Source of the DNA: Acridotheres tristis
Taxonomy: Eukaryota > Chordata > Aves > Passeriformes > Sturnidae
Assembly (NCBI GenBank): GCA_037013685.1
Contig: CM072884.1
Span: 110,772,048 to 110,836,047, forward strand
Reading direction: 5' to 3'
Length of the DNA: 64,000 nt
Below the pieces are notes generated by a model, which saw nothing but the letters and a program-made list of their open reading frames with translations, was not told the origin of the DNA and did no database searches. The position numbers and the translations under genes are program-made. The stretch's first letter is position 1; each line of letters opens with the position of its first letter. Positions 49,362 through 63,354 of this stretch are shown here, piece by piece.

Positions 49362-52300
49362 TGCAATTATTGAGGAAGGGAAACAGCGTTTTTTAGGAAG
49401 GAGGGCAACAAGATGGGAGCTGTATTCTGGAAGGAGAGAGAATTGGAAACAGGAAAACCTCAGGAGAAGGATGGGGGTTGTATCACAATGAGAGTGGGTG
49501 TTTCAGCTCTGCGTAATTATTATTATTATTTTTTTAAAGATTAAGTAATAGAATTAAGATGTTTCCTTGGGTTAGCTGAGCTTACCTATGAGACACTTTC
49601 TAATTTTTTTTTCCCCTAATAAAAATACATTCAGAACTGGTATTTTAAAATCTCTTTCAGATGCAGTGGTTGCCTTCCAAGCCTCCCAGGAAATCCTGGA
49701 TGCATCCTTAACATCTGCTAACAGCCAAGTAAGGGAGCTGAACACATTTTTCAGGTGAGGAAGCATCACCAGGCTATTGCCAGGTAAAGGTGAGCAGTTC
49801 AGACAATGGCTGGGAGGACTCGTGAAAATACTCATTCAGCACCCTAATGTTTAGGTAAATGCTACAACAGCTCTTTAAAAGAGAAAAGCGAGACACTTCA
49901 TATGTATGACTCACTAATCACTGTCTGTGCTGTGGAGCCTGGAGTACAAATTCCTTTTGTCATGAAAATGCTTGCTCCTTTGATCCCCACAACATCATTA
50001 AACAGTTCTAAAGAGTAAGTAAATCTTTTGGCACATTCTTTGCAAAATAAGCGTTTCAGGATTCAGACGCATGTGGGTGTGTTTGTGATGCTGAGGAGAT
50101 TGATACCGATACAATTTTTAGCAGCGGGTGCAGACTGTGCGCGTTGCTTTGCCGAGGAAAAGAGGGAGAGAGGTTTCTCCAGCTCCTTTTCCAAAGCAAA
50201 TATGTCGAAAAATTGCATTGTGCAGGGCAGCCATGCAGGATTGCTGCACAGGATTTGCTGGTGCAAATTAAACCTATTTAGCCTGGCTGTAGGATGGCTG
50301 AGGATGTAGATCTTCCCTGTTGACACATGGAATGTTCTTCCCAAAGGGTTTTGAAGACTTTTATCTTCATTCTGGTAGTTCAGGTAAAATACATAGATGG
50401 TCTTTCTGGAGACCCTGATGCTGTTAAGGATATTACCAGCACTTTCCCAGGAAAAACCAGGGTTACAGATTGGTGGAACACACACTCTGAGTTCTCCCCT
50501 GTTTTTTTGAGGAGGACCCAGTGCAGGCTGAAGGCACATGGAGGTTATTTCCTTTATCAGAATTATGCATTATGGTCAATTTATTGCTTTCTCAGCTTCT
50601 TTAATACCAGTGGTGGTTTTTTTCTAGTCCTGTCAGCCCAGTGCATGGATCAGCTGCCTGATGACTCTTTGGAGCTCTGCATCTAGAAAATTTAAAGGAC
50701 AGGGGGAAGATTAGTTATCCATGAAATTTTCACCAATGGTTCTCTGGTATTTATCTATTAACTTCACAAGGCTTTAGCTAAAATGAGAAGAGCTTACTGA
50801 AAGAATACTGGGGATCTAAACCATTCAAAGACACACAACTATTTAGAAGTGTAAGAACAGCATTCTCATGCCACATAGCACTCTGTGTGAAATAAGTTTG
50901 TACCCTTCCAACACACCATCTGGCAGCAAACAGCACATTGGTTTGCATCCCAGCCTGTGATCTTGAAAGAAAAATGAAATCATACGTAATAAAATGCACT
51001 TTAAAAAGTCAACAGTTTCATAATGGTCAGTGAAACTAATGGACTTAAGAGTGTTTTCACATTGTCAGAAAATGTTTTGGTAAACAAGTGTCTGCCCTCA
51101 GTTGTGATATGCATATGAGTGAAGGGATTTGTGTCACACTCAGACACGTGTTCTCGGTGTGCATCTGCACCTTGGAGTTCTCAGAACATTCAAATCTGCA
51201 CTCCTGTCTGAGCCATTGCAGTGGGAGGAATCAGATTATGGGCTTTCAACTGGTACCCAAAATATGGGTGGAAGGAGTTGGATGTTTGAGAGAAAATGGG
51301 GCAAGGAAATGAGAAACTGGTTGGAGTGAGATGCAATCTGTGGAAGTTCATATGCCTGAGTCCCCCTAGAACTGCATCCTCTCTCTTATTTTGATACCTT
51401 TAAATTTTAGGGAAGATGATTCATGTCTGTGTTGGGTAGGGCATCTCTCCAATTTAAAGCATCTTCTTTCCCAGCACTGTGATATTTCAAGGGAAGGCAA
51501 GTCTGGTGAAAGGAAGTAATGGACATTTGTTTAAAATTCTCAGCAAATCAGGCAAAAAGCTTTCGTGCAGTTGGATAATGGTCAAGTGTGTATCTTGGAA
51601 AATAAACAAGATAAAATATAGGCTGATAGATCTGTTCTTATTAGGTTTTATATGGGGAAATTAGTCTGGCCACTTGATAGATGATGAAATTATTAGGAAG
51701 AACCTTCTATCTAGCTGTACACACAGGGTTGTAGAGATTTGATTATGTGAAAAATAACAATGGAGGATCAGCTTTTCAGGGATGAGGATGGGTTAAAATA
51801 ATTTACAGAGAAATTGCTGTAATTAAAACCACTCTAGCTGGTATTCAGTCGGTTTGTCTCCTTCCATTCCGGGTGCATCCTCAAGTTTGCATTAATATTC
51901 TCTGTGCCTCATGGTGTTCTAGGAACTCTTTCATTTGCCACTCCATGCAAATTTAAATTCCAGCCTCCCAGTCAGTGTTTTGAATCACTGGGATATTGAG
52001 TAAGTATATAATTCTCAGCTTAGACACAGAACATCTGTTGCCATTTGTGTCCAATATGTAATTACAGCAGGGGGAGCTGGACAATCGGAGATTAAAAAGA
52101 TGCTGCTTAATCTTCCACCACATGTTTCTACTTAAAAAGAATAACACACTGGAGAAATCTCATGGCAGCTCGTGGTGTATCTTCTTCTCCCCCTCTCCTT
52201 ACTCAACAGATCAGCCTTCATTTGGTCTCTGTCTGAGATTTCCACAGTCGTCCTGTTTGGACCTAGAATTGGGTTCACTCGGACCTGGTTCTAGGGCTTG

Positions 52301-52795
52301 CTCTGAAAGACTCCATTCCTGGTTTTCCACAATTAAAATATCGTGCCTTGTGGCATTCCTTTGGCCTTTAATAATATCTTTATACAGAGTGATTTTTACC
52401 AGCCATTTAGAGAGAATGGGCACTAGGAAAGCCTGTTGAGATGGATAATAAAACCCTCCCTCAGGATTTCTGCCTGTGCCATGGAGTGTGCTGGACATCA
52501 GACCAGGAGGAGAGAGTGATGTGTTTTCCTCCTTTCTCAAGATCAAGCTGTAGATTTTCCAGTAGGACTACTCAAGTTCTTTTACAGAAAAGCTAAAAGC
52601 GGCAGCTGTGGTGCAGTGAAGGCAGAGCATCAGGAAAAGGCCAGTAACCAGAGGTTGCAGGGTCATAAACATGGCACAGTGTGCTTTGTCTTACTGCAAA
52701 GCAATGTGACCAACATCCTTTGCAAAAGCTATTTACACAAATGTTTCACCTAAGAGCTGATTCCAGATAAGAAGAAGGGGCAGGAAGGAAAAGTG
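49361..52795. other. Intergenic sequence, no gene seen
   Basis: Unassigned DNA between the CAT array and the CR1 fragment at 52.8 kb. Frames such as 50063-50539 (158 codons, minus) show no recognisable domain. Confidence 0.5.
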
Positions 52796-52927
52796 CTGCT
52801 CAGGAGCAGGCTGGATGGGGCTCTGAGCAAACTGGTCTAGTGGAAGGTTCCCTGATCACGTCGGGGAGGTTTGAGCCAGATAATCTTTGGGGTTCCTTCC
52901 AATCCAAACCACTCCATGATTCTATCT
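52796..52927 (+). mobile_element. CR1 LINE, short 3' tail fragment
   Basis: GGCTGGATGGGGCTCTGAGC, then CTAGTGGAAGGTTCCCTG, GGGTTCCTTCCAATCCAAAC and the tail CACTCCATGATTCTATCTG. About 130 bases remain. Confidence 0.93.
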
Positions 52928-54235
52928 GGAGCAAGAGGTGACGTTGCAGAAACAGTGGGAGAGGAAAGGGTCACATCAGTGACGTCCTGCAGAGGAAGGA
53001 AGGAGGGAGAATGTGGGTTTATCTCACTTGAGGAGATGTGGAGACACATTAAAGGAATTTAAGGAGCCCCTCTGAGGGTGCTGCCCGGCCGTGGGTCGGC
53101 TGCCAGGTCTGTCCCTCCCACGGGAGCCTCGTGAGCTGCCACGGGGGCGTGTGTGATGCTGAATAAGGAAGTTGTGCCTCTTCATTGACTGGAAGAACTT
53201 TCTGTCCTCTGCAAGTCTTTGAAAAACGCGAGTGTAAAGTTGTAAGACATTGATAAAACAGTTGCTGTGTTTCAGTGAGAAGTGTTTCGCTCATTTTGTA
53301 CTTGAGAGGGGAAAACGATTTTACTGCTGGTTGGAATAGCAATATCCAGTGAGATGTGCCCAGTATAGAGAGATATCCATTCCAAACTAATACACTTTTC
53401 ATATTTGTGCTGTTGGCTTGTGTGCTTTTCCAAGTGCATCCTTCTAGTCTTTATTAAAACTCCAGAAGGTTGGGTTTTTAGGGCTTTTTTTGCTTGTTGT
53501 TTTTAGTTTGTTGGTTGTTGTTTTGGTTAATTTTAAAATTTATTTATAAACAGATAATCTAGTCAAAATTTCATTTTCTCTGTTTTTCTTTAGGACAAAA
53601 TTGAAATAATTTTTTTTCCCCAAAAGAAAATTAACTTCCCTGTTACTTCAAGAGAATTGTGATTTTGTTAGGAATGGGCTTTGGCACTTGAAAGGATTTA
53701 TTTAGAGGTATTTATAATACACTGAATTTCAAAACATCAGAAGTATTAGGTTCAGCCCTTGATATAATGACATGGTAAGGTGGTCTGGCAGATTTATGCC
53801 CTTAGAGAGGGTTTTGCTCAAACACTGTGTTCTTTTAGCTGCATAAGGACAATTAAAGAAGCAATATTTACTTGTTCACTCTAAAATATAAACACAGATA
53901 TACCATAAATATCCTCAGAATTTCTTTAGATGTGAAATTAATAACAGTGACGTGGATGGGGGAGTGCACAGTGTGGGGTGTTGGAAGTCAGACACAAGTA
54001 ATGCTTCCCCTTTCCAGTTTAAACTGCATTTTACCCCCTCTCCTAGTGCAGCTTTCATCCTGGAAAAAGCAAATTAAGATAGAAGAGACCTGGGTATGGA
54101 CTCAAGGCTTGCTGGAAGCAATTGGAAGGAGTCCCTTTGGCTTTGGTGTGACCTGCAGCAGTCACTGTGCCTGAGGTTTCTGTCCCATTCTTCCTTCTCC
54201 AGGCATGGGCATCACGTTTGCCTCAGCACCGAGGC

Positions 54236-54261
54236 AAACAAGCAAACAAACAAACAAACAC
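54236..54261 (+). repeat. (CAAA)n-type simple repeat
   Basis: Tandem CAAA units lie directly upstream of the tail end of young CR1 copy B, separated from it by about 40 bases. A similar AAAC run lies at 21172-21191. Confidence 0.85.
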
Positions 54262-54297
54262 CTCCTGGAGCTGCTGGCCCTGGAACAATCCACTTAG

Positions 54298-54925
54298 AGA
54301 ATCATGGAATCACAGAATCCCTGAGGCTGGAAAAGCCCTCCCAGCCCATGGAGTCCCAGCTGTGCCCCACGGCCACCTTGTCACCCTGAGTGCCACGTCC
54401 AGGTGCCACCTCCAGGGATGGGCACTCCAAAGCTCCCTGGGCAGCCCCTGCCAAGGCCTGAGCTCCCTTTCCATGGGGAAATTCCTGCTGCTGTCCAAGC
54501 TGAGCCTGCCCTGGCCCAGCCTGAGGCCGTTCCCTCTCCTCCTGTCCCTGTTCCCTGGAGCAGAGCCCGACCCCCCCTCCCTGCCCCTCCTGTCAGGGAC
54601 TTGTGCAGAGCCACAAGGTCCCCCCTGAGCCTCCTTTTCTCCAGCCTCAGCCCCTTTCCCAGCTCCTCCAGCCCCTCCTGGGGCTCCAGCCCCTTCCCAG
54701 CTCCGTTCCCTGCCCTGGACACCTCCAGCCCCTCCAGGGCTCTCCTGCAGGAGCCACAACTGGACACAGCCCTCGAGGGTCTCAGTGCCAGCACAGAGGG
54801 ACAATCCCTGCCCTGCTCCTGCTGGACACACAATTCCTCATCCAGCCCAGCTGCCAGTGGCCCCTTGCCCACCTGGGCACCCCTGGGCTCGTGTCCAGCC
54901 CCTGGCACCAGCACCCCCAGGGCTT
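54298..54925 (-). mobile_element. Young CR1 LINE copy B (about 630 bp), inverted relative to copy A
   Basis: Read on the minus strand this matches copy A over the last 430 or so bases and extends further 5', with blocks such as GGGATTGTCCCTCTGTGCTG and GGCTGTGTCCAGTTGTGGC. The tail at 54298-54330 is ATCATGGAATCACAGAATCC in plus orientation. Open frames of 150-200 codons over it are products of GC-rich composition and do not encode the CR1 reverse transcriptase, which lies further 5' in a full-length element. Confidence 0.93.
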
Positions 54926-57900
54926 TTCCATTAATCCACTTTCCAGCCATTCTGCTCCCAGCTTGTATAATGAAATTAGAGCAACTTCAAGGGGCTGAAA
55001 TGGAAAAATATATATAATAATGGAATAATAATGGAAAAATAACAGCATACAGGGAGTTCAGGTATGTGTCAGGTAGTGAGGGACATACCAGTGAAGCTGT
55101 TCCTCATAAGCTAAATTCTCTGTTTTCTCTATCCAGATTAAACACCAGACCCTTTGACATCATGAACTCAGGGCACTGGCCCTGGCCAGGTGAGTTTAAG
55201 CCTGTGGAGCATTGCTTGCCTGAATCAGTTCTCTGGTTCCAGTAACACAGTTTGTGGAGCAGCAAAATGCAGACATTGAACTTGAAGATGACAGATTATT
55301 TACAGAAAATGTGTGGGTGTGTGGCTGGGTGTGTTTGTCTGCAGTTTTTGTGCTGCCAAAATGCCAGTGGCCATTTCACTACATTTATAAACTTTGCAGA
55401 GTGTTCAACCCATCCACAGGAAAATATGGGGAGGTTTCAGGGTCAGCAAATTCATGACCTGCATGGTTCTGGGTGTAGCTGGCATGGCACATTCTCGGCC
55501 ATTGTTAAATTTGCTTTCACAGCCAATAATGAAAACAATATTATTTGATTGCACCATTACTGTTTTCTTGGTTTTCTAGTTATTCACTTTTTGACTTCTT
55601 TGTTTTTTCTAGAGCTTATTTTTCCCAACAACCTCCAACCTACCTGAATTTCACAGAACTCTGATTGCCTCAAAAATATTTCAGGAGTTTTTGCTGCAAG
55701 CTTACATTTTTTAAGGGATTGTATAATACATTTTTCCATCCTCTATGGCGTCTTCAGAAAAATATGTCAGAAGAAACATACTTAACACAGTAGAATTTAA
55801 TTATGCATTAAAATGCATCCAAAACCATGTCAGTCTGTGGGCCAGAATAATGGTATAAGCATCTTCACAAAGATTTGCTGGACTTTGCCCATATGTGTAG
55901 CCTGTGCTACTCCATTGTTTTGGACATGCATGAAATCTTTATTTGTATGAGTTCTTCAGTCCCATTTACTCTGTCTGTATATAAAATGAGACCATCCCAG
56001 CAATATGATTTCATGCATTTATCTCTAAGTTTATGATGAAAATTTGATGACTGAAATATACCTAAGTACTTCCAGAACAACAGACATTATTGGAGCTTGA
56101 TTGCATTTTCTTCTTCCCCTTACTTTAAAGACCTCCTTGTTTTAGTGATCTGTGATTTTTTGCTTCAGTGATAATGATTTATATTACAGAATCATTTACT
56201 GCCAGGAATGGATATGTAGGTACTCACAATCCTTTTGATCATTCTAATCTGAAGAAATCCTCCCAGTGGAAGATCACAAGGAAAAATCAAGTTCTAGTTT
56301 TCCATTGATGAATCTGCCCTCACTAGGTCGTGGCCTGAGTTCAATTTATCTAATATTGTGCAGAAAATCTGTGTCCAGAGGTAGGTTGGGACCCTGAGTT
56401 TTGGTTTTCTACGTTGCTCACAGCAAGATTGTCCTATGGAGGGGTCCATGGGTTGTGTATTTTTGTTATTTCACAGGCTGTTTCAACATGAAAATTATTT
56501 TAATGAAAATTTATTTTCATTATTAAATGGGCCCAGTTTTTTAAGTGCAGAATGCATTGTCTGCCCTTCCTTCCTCCTAAGCATGCTTTTAGAAAATGAC
56601 TGCAAATTCTATGCAGAGTGATTATAGAGTGACAACTGCAGGAAACCTTCAGCTCTGCACAAAAATGATTGATGGTCAGTGGTGGACACCTGCATATTGT
56701 GCCCCTCTTGAAATGCATTCATCAATCTTAGGGGCTTCATTTAATCCAAACTGCGTTTTGCAAACTTGAGCATCCTGCTCAAGTTGAAGGGAAGTAGGTT
56801 TTTTTTTTTTTGACAGTGTTCATTTGTGGGAATAGTGTATAGCATGGAATATGTATTACTAAACCTGTCTCAAAGCAGAAAGATCTGGACATTTGCTGAG
56901 GATGAGATGTACTTCCAAAGTCCTGTTCCTTAAAATGCAGGTAAAAATAGCCAAGCTCTTCCCTCACAGACTCCACTTAATTTGTTCACTCTCGGTGACA
57001 GTCGTTTAGTATTTCAGGGGCTGCAGAAGCTGCAACTTGTATCTCTTTGGAGAAGAAAATTTTATCTTCTGTCTCATTAGCTTCCTTCCAAGTTCATAAT
57101 TTTTTTTCCTGTGCCAGGCAATGTTTGCAAAGCTTCCAATCTCAGAAATTCCTTATCCCTTTCACAGCGCTGTCGCTGTTTCAGTGGCTTTTTTTTCCAT
57201 TGACTCCGCCAGGCTCTGCATCAGGCCAATAATGGCTATTTGTCAGTGTATCCAGGAGTTATATTGACCTGTAGCATGCCAAATTTCATCAGTGTGTTTG
57301 CAATTCCCAAGCTTTTTGGCGCGGTAAGCGTGTTACATAGCTGGCGACGCTCAGAAATTGCAGTTTTGTGGTGCTAGGAAAATAATCATGGTAATACTAC
57401 ATTTCCTATCTGCTAATGGGAAACACGAAGTTCTTTTAACGAACCCATAGGCTGCTGTTGTGATGGGGGCATTTGTCTCTCCACCCCCCCCCCCGCCGCC
57501 CTAACAAAATGGATTTTCTGACATTTCTGTGACCTCTTAGAGAAAGAATTAGGTGCACAGTTACCAAGCAACAGAAAGTCAGGCAACACACTTTCGAAGG
57601 CCTCTAATTGCCCATAATGGTAAGAGCAGCATCCACACTCACAAAGGCTTCATATTCTTGGTACTTACTGTGCTGCAGGAACTCATTTACCTTTTATTGC
57701 CAGCGTGGTGTTAAGCTGTAACCACCAAAGGAGGAGGTGGAAGTCTGAAGGCTCTGGAGCTGCTCTGCATATAGAGGGCCATAAGGATTGTCATTTTCAC
57801 AATTCATGCCTCACATTTCACTTATCCAGAATATTTTAAGTGCTTAACTCGCAAGAGAGAAGGCGCATTCATCTCTACAATACTAAAACCAAAGTGAACG

Positions 57901-60900
57901 CAAAAAAAAAAAAAAACAACTTACAAAGTCTTTCAAAGATTTAAATGAGAGACCAAAGAAAGGCTTTAAAGCACAATGTATTCTGACAACTTATCCTCTA
58001 AGGATTTAAAATGACATGTTTCATGAGTCACACAATGAAATCTCTATGGGGGGGTGGGGGAGAAATACATGAATACATGTTTGAGACTTTGAAGGATTTT
58101 GGTTTTTTTCTCCTCCAGCTTGTACCCTGCCTGCCTGTGAGGAGTCAAACTGTCCCCTCCTTGCATGGCATATCTGGGACACTGAGTACCACTCCTTCCT
58201 GAAGCTCTTCCAAGCTTTTCCATTTTATCCGACAAATGTAGCAGCCTCCATCCACTTTTCACAACCCACTTTCCTCAAGGGGGATTCAGGAAGATTTTTC
58301 TTCAGGCACTGAAAGAAAGGCTCCTCATGGAGTCCATCGTGAAGGGACAGTCCAAGTCTTTGCCACTGGACGTTTTGGCTTGCCCGTGGAGGATGGTGCT
58401 GGGACAAGTGACAGTCACTATCTCCTGCTGCTGTTCCTTGGGGAAGCCCTTTCAGTCCTGGGTGGGAGAGGTGGTGTGTCTGTGCTCTGGGTGTCCCTGA
58501 TCTGCTTTCTTTCTGTCCAGCAAGGGGTAGGTTTTGTGCTCAAAAAGGGCTTCTTGGTGATTCTGTATGTGTTTTCATTTATTTTCAAGCATAGTTGTTT
58601 CTAATTGTTCATTAGAAACAAATAAAGCTCTAGAGGTTTCTTCTCATGTCATTTTTGCACTGCAGTTAACTCTGGCAAAATTAATAGATATTATATTGAC
58701 ATAAATGAAGAAAGTGCCAGAAACTAAAGTTTTTTATCCCAAAACATAAAAAAAACTGCACTCTAAACTTGGCACTTTAATTTTTTTTTCCTTTTACTTC
58801 TGTCCTCCAGCAGAAATGAGGTATAATGCAGAGGTATCATAGAGTGAAGGTGAAATGGCCAAGGGCTCAGCCATGCAATCTGTCACATGCTGTAACTCCA
58901 GCCCAGCAAAGCCTGTAGGCATCTGACAGCTTCCAGAGAGTCTCACAAAACTACACAGTTCTTCCAAATCAGCCACGAATTGCCAAGAAACACGCACACA
59001 GGGTAGGTGGGGACTCAGAATTTTGAACTTAGAGGGAATAAAAAGAAGCTGAGGTTAAAGTATCTACATGTACATAGACATTTGAGCTGTGTTTTTCTAT
59101 TTAGGGCCTTTTTATTTCAATGACTGTGCAATTACCACCATTTCCAGTGGAGTTACTTTGAAAATACTATGTAGCTTCTTGTATCTGTCTAATTAACTTG
59201 TCTCATGACTGTAAGGGGAATGTACCACAATTTCTAAAGTGGAAAGAACTTCTTTGGAACCATGTTCTGACAATTCAAGAATATTTCTCTATTTTCATTT
59301 CTAAGGGTGGGTATTTTTTGGAGACACACAGTCTGGAGGCATAAGAGGAAAGTGAGAGTTATTGTGTTTGCCTAGTGCCTAAAATGAAGCTATTTTTCCT
59401 GGTTTTGGCTAGCCTGTTTTTAATAGGAATTGATCATACTCTGAATTAGAATTTCCATTAGGAACTGCACGTTAGAAAAGCAAAAGTAGTTCTGGCTGAA
59501 TTTGGACTTTTATCGCATAGGGTCCCTTAGAGCATGTTTATGCTGAGTCTTGCTATTAATATAGAAATATAAATGGTATCCTCCTACAATTAAACTAACC
59601 CCTTAAATCTTGCCCACCTTCCTATTATTAGAAATTTAAATATTAACAATCTAATAAGCACTACTGTTGGCAGATACATCAAGACATAAATATCAAGACT
59701 CCTCTGTATGAGCCAGGCTGATGACTGGGAATAATATTGGAAAGCAAAGTTGTTGTGGAAGACTGCAGAAGAATTCCCATCCTAATGTTATTTTTAAATT
59801 TTTTTTCCCATTATTGCAAGAGTTGTGGAAGCAAAACTGATGTCCAGAACATCTCCAGCTGAATTTTGTGTAAGATCCTGCTATCAACAACAGTAGTCTC
59901 AGTGTTTTGATAGCAGAAAGCCACACAGATATGGCTCTGTAGGGATGATAAGCCTTCACAGGAACCTTGCTTTGAAAAAAGGTTCATGTGCACAAAGATC
60001 TCTTGCAATACCCTAATGAAGGCTGAAGGAAATTCCTGATGAAAAAATTGCTGTTGACTCCAGTGAGGGTAGTGAGAGAGTGAGAGAAAAATGTAATAGT
60101 TTGATATCTTCATGATAGAGGCACCCTCTGGAGAAAGATGCCATGGTTCTCTCTAATTGGGCATGTTTCTGTTAGTATAAAGATACAGACCAGAAAAATA
60201 AGGGTTGTCTATTGGAAATGAAGGGATGATTAAGAATGGGATTTTCATTGCTCATTCTTCTCCTCAGTCCAAAGGACACACACATCCACACATGTAACCA
60301 TCCATACGTGTTCTCTCCAAACTCTTTGTGAAAGCTTTGTAAGCCTAAACCACTACTTTCTCTTTTTCTTTAAACATGCTGCAAATACCTCTGATATTTT
60401 TTCTTAGTGGTTAGCATTAGACTGCACAGCAGAATATTAACCATCTGCCATGAATTTTCTTTACTATTATTGCAGCTTTGGTAAAGTCCCTGAAATATTA
60501 TTACTGGAACTTTAATCACCCCCAAGTCACACCTCTGGACATTTCTATGTAGGTTACTTCAGAACACTGAAATTCTGTGTTGCAGCCATACCCTAATTAC
60601 AGGGTTCCACCTCTACACCACAACAAATCACATGGGCACCCATCAGTCACCTGCCTTAAGAAAATGCCAGAGGGAGTGATCTCTAGGGAGAAATTCCCTT
60701 TTCTCATGCATGGGGTGGAAACAAGAAGAGCATAATTTGAAACAAATTGGGTTATCTGCAGACTTAAACAATTCCCTTCTGTGGGCAACAGTGGTTCACT
60801 CTGAGCTCACAGTGTTTTCAAAGAGGACCAGGTCAGACCCTCATCTCCTTTGCAGCACAGATCCCACCTGGGAAGTTTTCTAGCTCTGTCTGCCTCCTTG

Positions 60901-63354
60901 AGGACCTTTGGCCCTAATCTAGGGATCCTTTTTTATTTTTTTTTCCTGCATTCAGGGTGGAATCTAGAGCTGTCAGTAGAGAAAAATATGAAAATATCTG
61001 TCATTCTCAAATTCCAATCTCCTTTCTCCTGATGGCACTTCTGGATTCTGGACTAGCAGCCCTCAGCATCTCGCCCTTTGCAGACTTCTTCTCTAGCTCT
61101 CAAAAATAGAAAATTGCTCTGGGATTTTTCCTGGAAGGCACCATGAGTTTGCAAAAGTGATTGCTGCAGAGAACCTCAACTGAATAGCAACCCTTATGAG
61201 AGTGCTCAAGAGAAAGCACTCCTACATTGCTGTGGAGTGTAACTATAACTGTATTTTATTTATTTCATGAACATCATGCAATATTACAGGCACAGATTAG
61301 TCAGTCAAGTCAGATGTAGGTGGCTGGGGCTTTTGGCACTTGTTATGCAAATAGCAAACAGCAGTAGTAACTCACTCCTAAAGGTAATGACAACATATAT
61401 CTGCTGCCTTATTTTGTGTGCTCAGTGTGCTCCTCGGAGCTGTCTGCACCTTGGGGCGAGTGTCAGGGGAAGACTTACTAGTTCCAGCCATTCACATGTA
61501 ATATTAAAAAGCCAGGGAGCTGTGGATGGCATCTCCCTGCTCACTGTCAGACCCTCCTCCTGAATGCAGCCAGAACCATTTCACAGCAAGGAATGGCCTT
61601 GTTATCCAGCTTGGAGCATGGCAGCACTGTGATGTGACTGACTGCTGCTTGTCTTCATCTGCCTGGCTCCAAAACTGCCACACTTTCACCCTCTGATGTC
61701 TGGGTCCTGCCACAGAGCATCTTGGATCTGGTCCTAATTCTTGAGGGCGCAGCTCATGAGTGATTTCTGTGTCTGCTCTTACAGACCCACTCCTGGAGGT
61801 GTGATCCGGGAAGGGGGTTTGAACAGGGGGTTTGAACAGGGGTTCAGAGAGGCAGCAGGGGACTGGCTGAGGTCCTCATAGCTGCTTCAGTCACTGCAGT
61901 GAGGAGCTGTCCCTGCAGCTGGTCCTTTAGGCTCTGCAGAGCTGGGGTGTGTGCTCAGCACAGTGCTGGGCTCTTTGTGGAGCTGTCTGGAACATCCATC
62001 TGGAAAAGGGAGCTTTAAAAGGGAGCACTTTGGGTTTGATCACCCCAGGTGTCCCTGTTCCTGGTGGGGACACAGGGCCTGCAGTGATGGAGGACTGGCT
62101 TTTACAAAGGAACTGACACTATTCCCTGGAAACAGTTTTGTTTTAAAAAATGAAAGCTGTCTCTTCAGCCAGGATGAATGAAGATGAAGGGAAAGATTTT
62201 TGTATTGGAAAGCAACATTCTACAAAGTCTCTGTTCCCAAATTATTTTCAGCTTTGGCAACCAAGAGGCTGGGTCATTTCTGCTCAGAGTCAGAGCAGAA
62301 ATAAAATAGGAGAAAATCTCAAACTGAGGAGCCTTTCTTTTTCCTTCTGAACTTCCCCTACTCAGGCAGATGTGGTTCTGTTTAGCTTTTTCTTTTTAGA
62401 TTTTTTTCCTGAAAAATTTTACATGAAAAGAATTAAGCAGCCAGCTTTTTGACTTTGACTTGGTTTGTCCTCAGTGCTTTTGTCTTTTCACCTCAGGTCC
62501 TTACCAGTCATCCCTGTGTGCTCCCTGCAAGGACTCAGTATCTCTGTCTGGGGACTGGATTTGCAGGGCATTTGCTGCAGACCAGCCTTCCAGCATTCAG
62601 GAACATTCCTCACTCACAGATTCCAAGCTCAGCTGGGGAGCAGAGTGCCTGGCCCTGTGGGTAGGACAGCTTCACCCCTTCTCACCATAATATTTTTCCT
62701 GAAGAGGGTTGCTCCAAACCTTCCTGGGTGACAGCTTTGCTGTCCCTCAGAGGTGACCTTCAGTGCAGGTTTGGCTCAGGGTGGTAATTTTTGTGCACAA
62801 ACTCTTGGAGAGTGCAAGCTGTCACAGGGTGACCAGGTTGCAAACTCCTGGGTGCTCCAAATTAATTTTTAACACTTCAGACTCTTCAGGTGCTTCACTC
62901 AGCTGTTGTCTCCATCTCGGTTTTTTCTGGAATGCTTTGCCCACAGAAATTAAGATACTTTAATAACCTTTTCCTCATCTCCTGGAAGGCCCTCTAAGTA
63001 AGAGAAAATGAAAGTATCATTTCTGAGGTAAAGATGTTCACTTTCTGGATCTGCTTTAACAGATTGGATAGGTCTTATTGTCCTATTTATCCACAAATGA
63101 GAATGAGGCCAAATCTGATCCTTCAGAAGGAACACAGGTTTGATTTTCAGGCTCACAGTGGACTGTGAGTGCTCAGACTTGGTAGAAGCTAGGATAATTT
63201 TGTAGAAAAGAGATTCTGCAGCAGCTCTTTCTCCTGAAGGCAGGGGTATGATCTGTTATACTCTATTCATGGTCTGTAGCAGAAATGAATGGTTTAATCC
63301 AGCTTCTGACAAGCCATTATCCAAGAGACATACAATGTTTATTTCTTGTTTTCC
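54926..63354. other. Intergenic sequence, no gene seen
   Basis: Long AT-rich stretch with no CR1 recognised between 54.9 and 63.4 kb, the largest repeat-poor interval of the window. It contains a C11 run at 57484-57494, an A15 run at 57902-57916, the 13-mer tandem at 61.81 kb and a candidate conserved block at 57180-57440. No DSCAM first-exon sequence is recognised. Confidence 0.5.
61813..61848 (+). repeat. Tandem 13-mer, two full copies plus a partial
   Basis: GGGGGTTTGAACA occurs at 61813-61825 and 61826-61838, followed by a diverged third start. It is a small local duplication in intergenic DNA. Confidence 0.85.

Noticed and set aside
49127..49366. Poly-methionine minus-strand ORF
   Set aside because: Translation of the (CAT)19 microsatellite.
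54310..55017. ORFs of 150-204 codons on both strands at 54.3-55.0 kb
   Set aside because: They lie within young CR1 copy B and match shadow frames of copy A. They are repeat 3' region and encode no recognisable reverse transcriptase.
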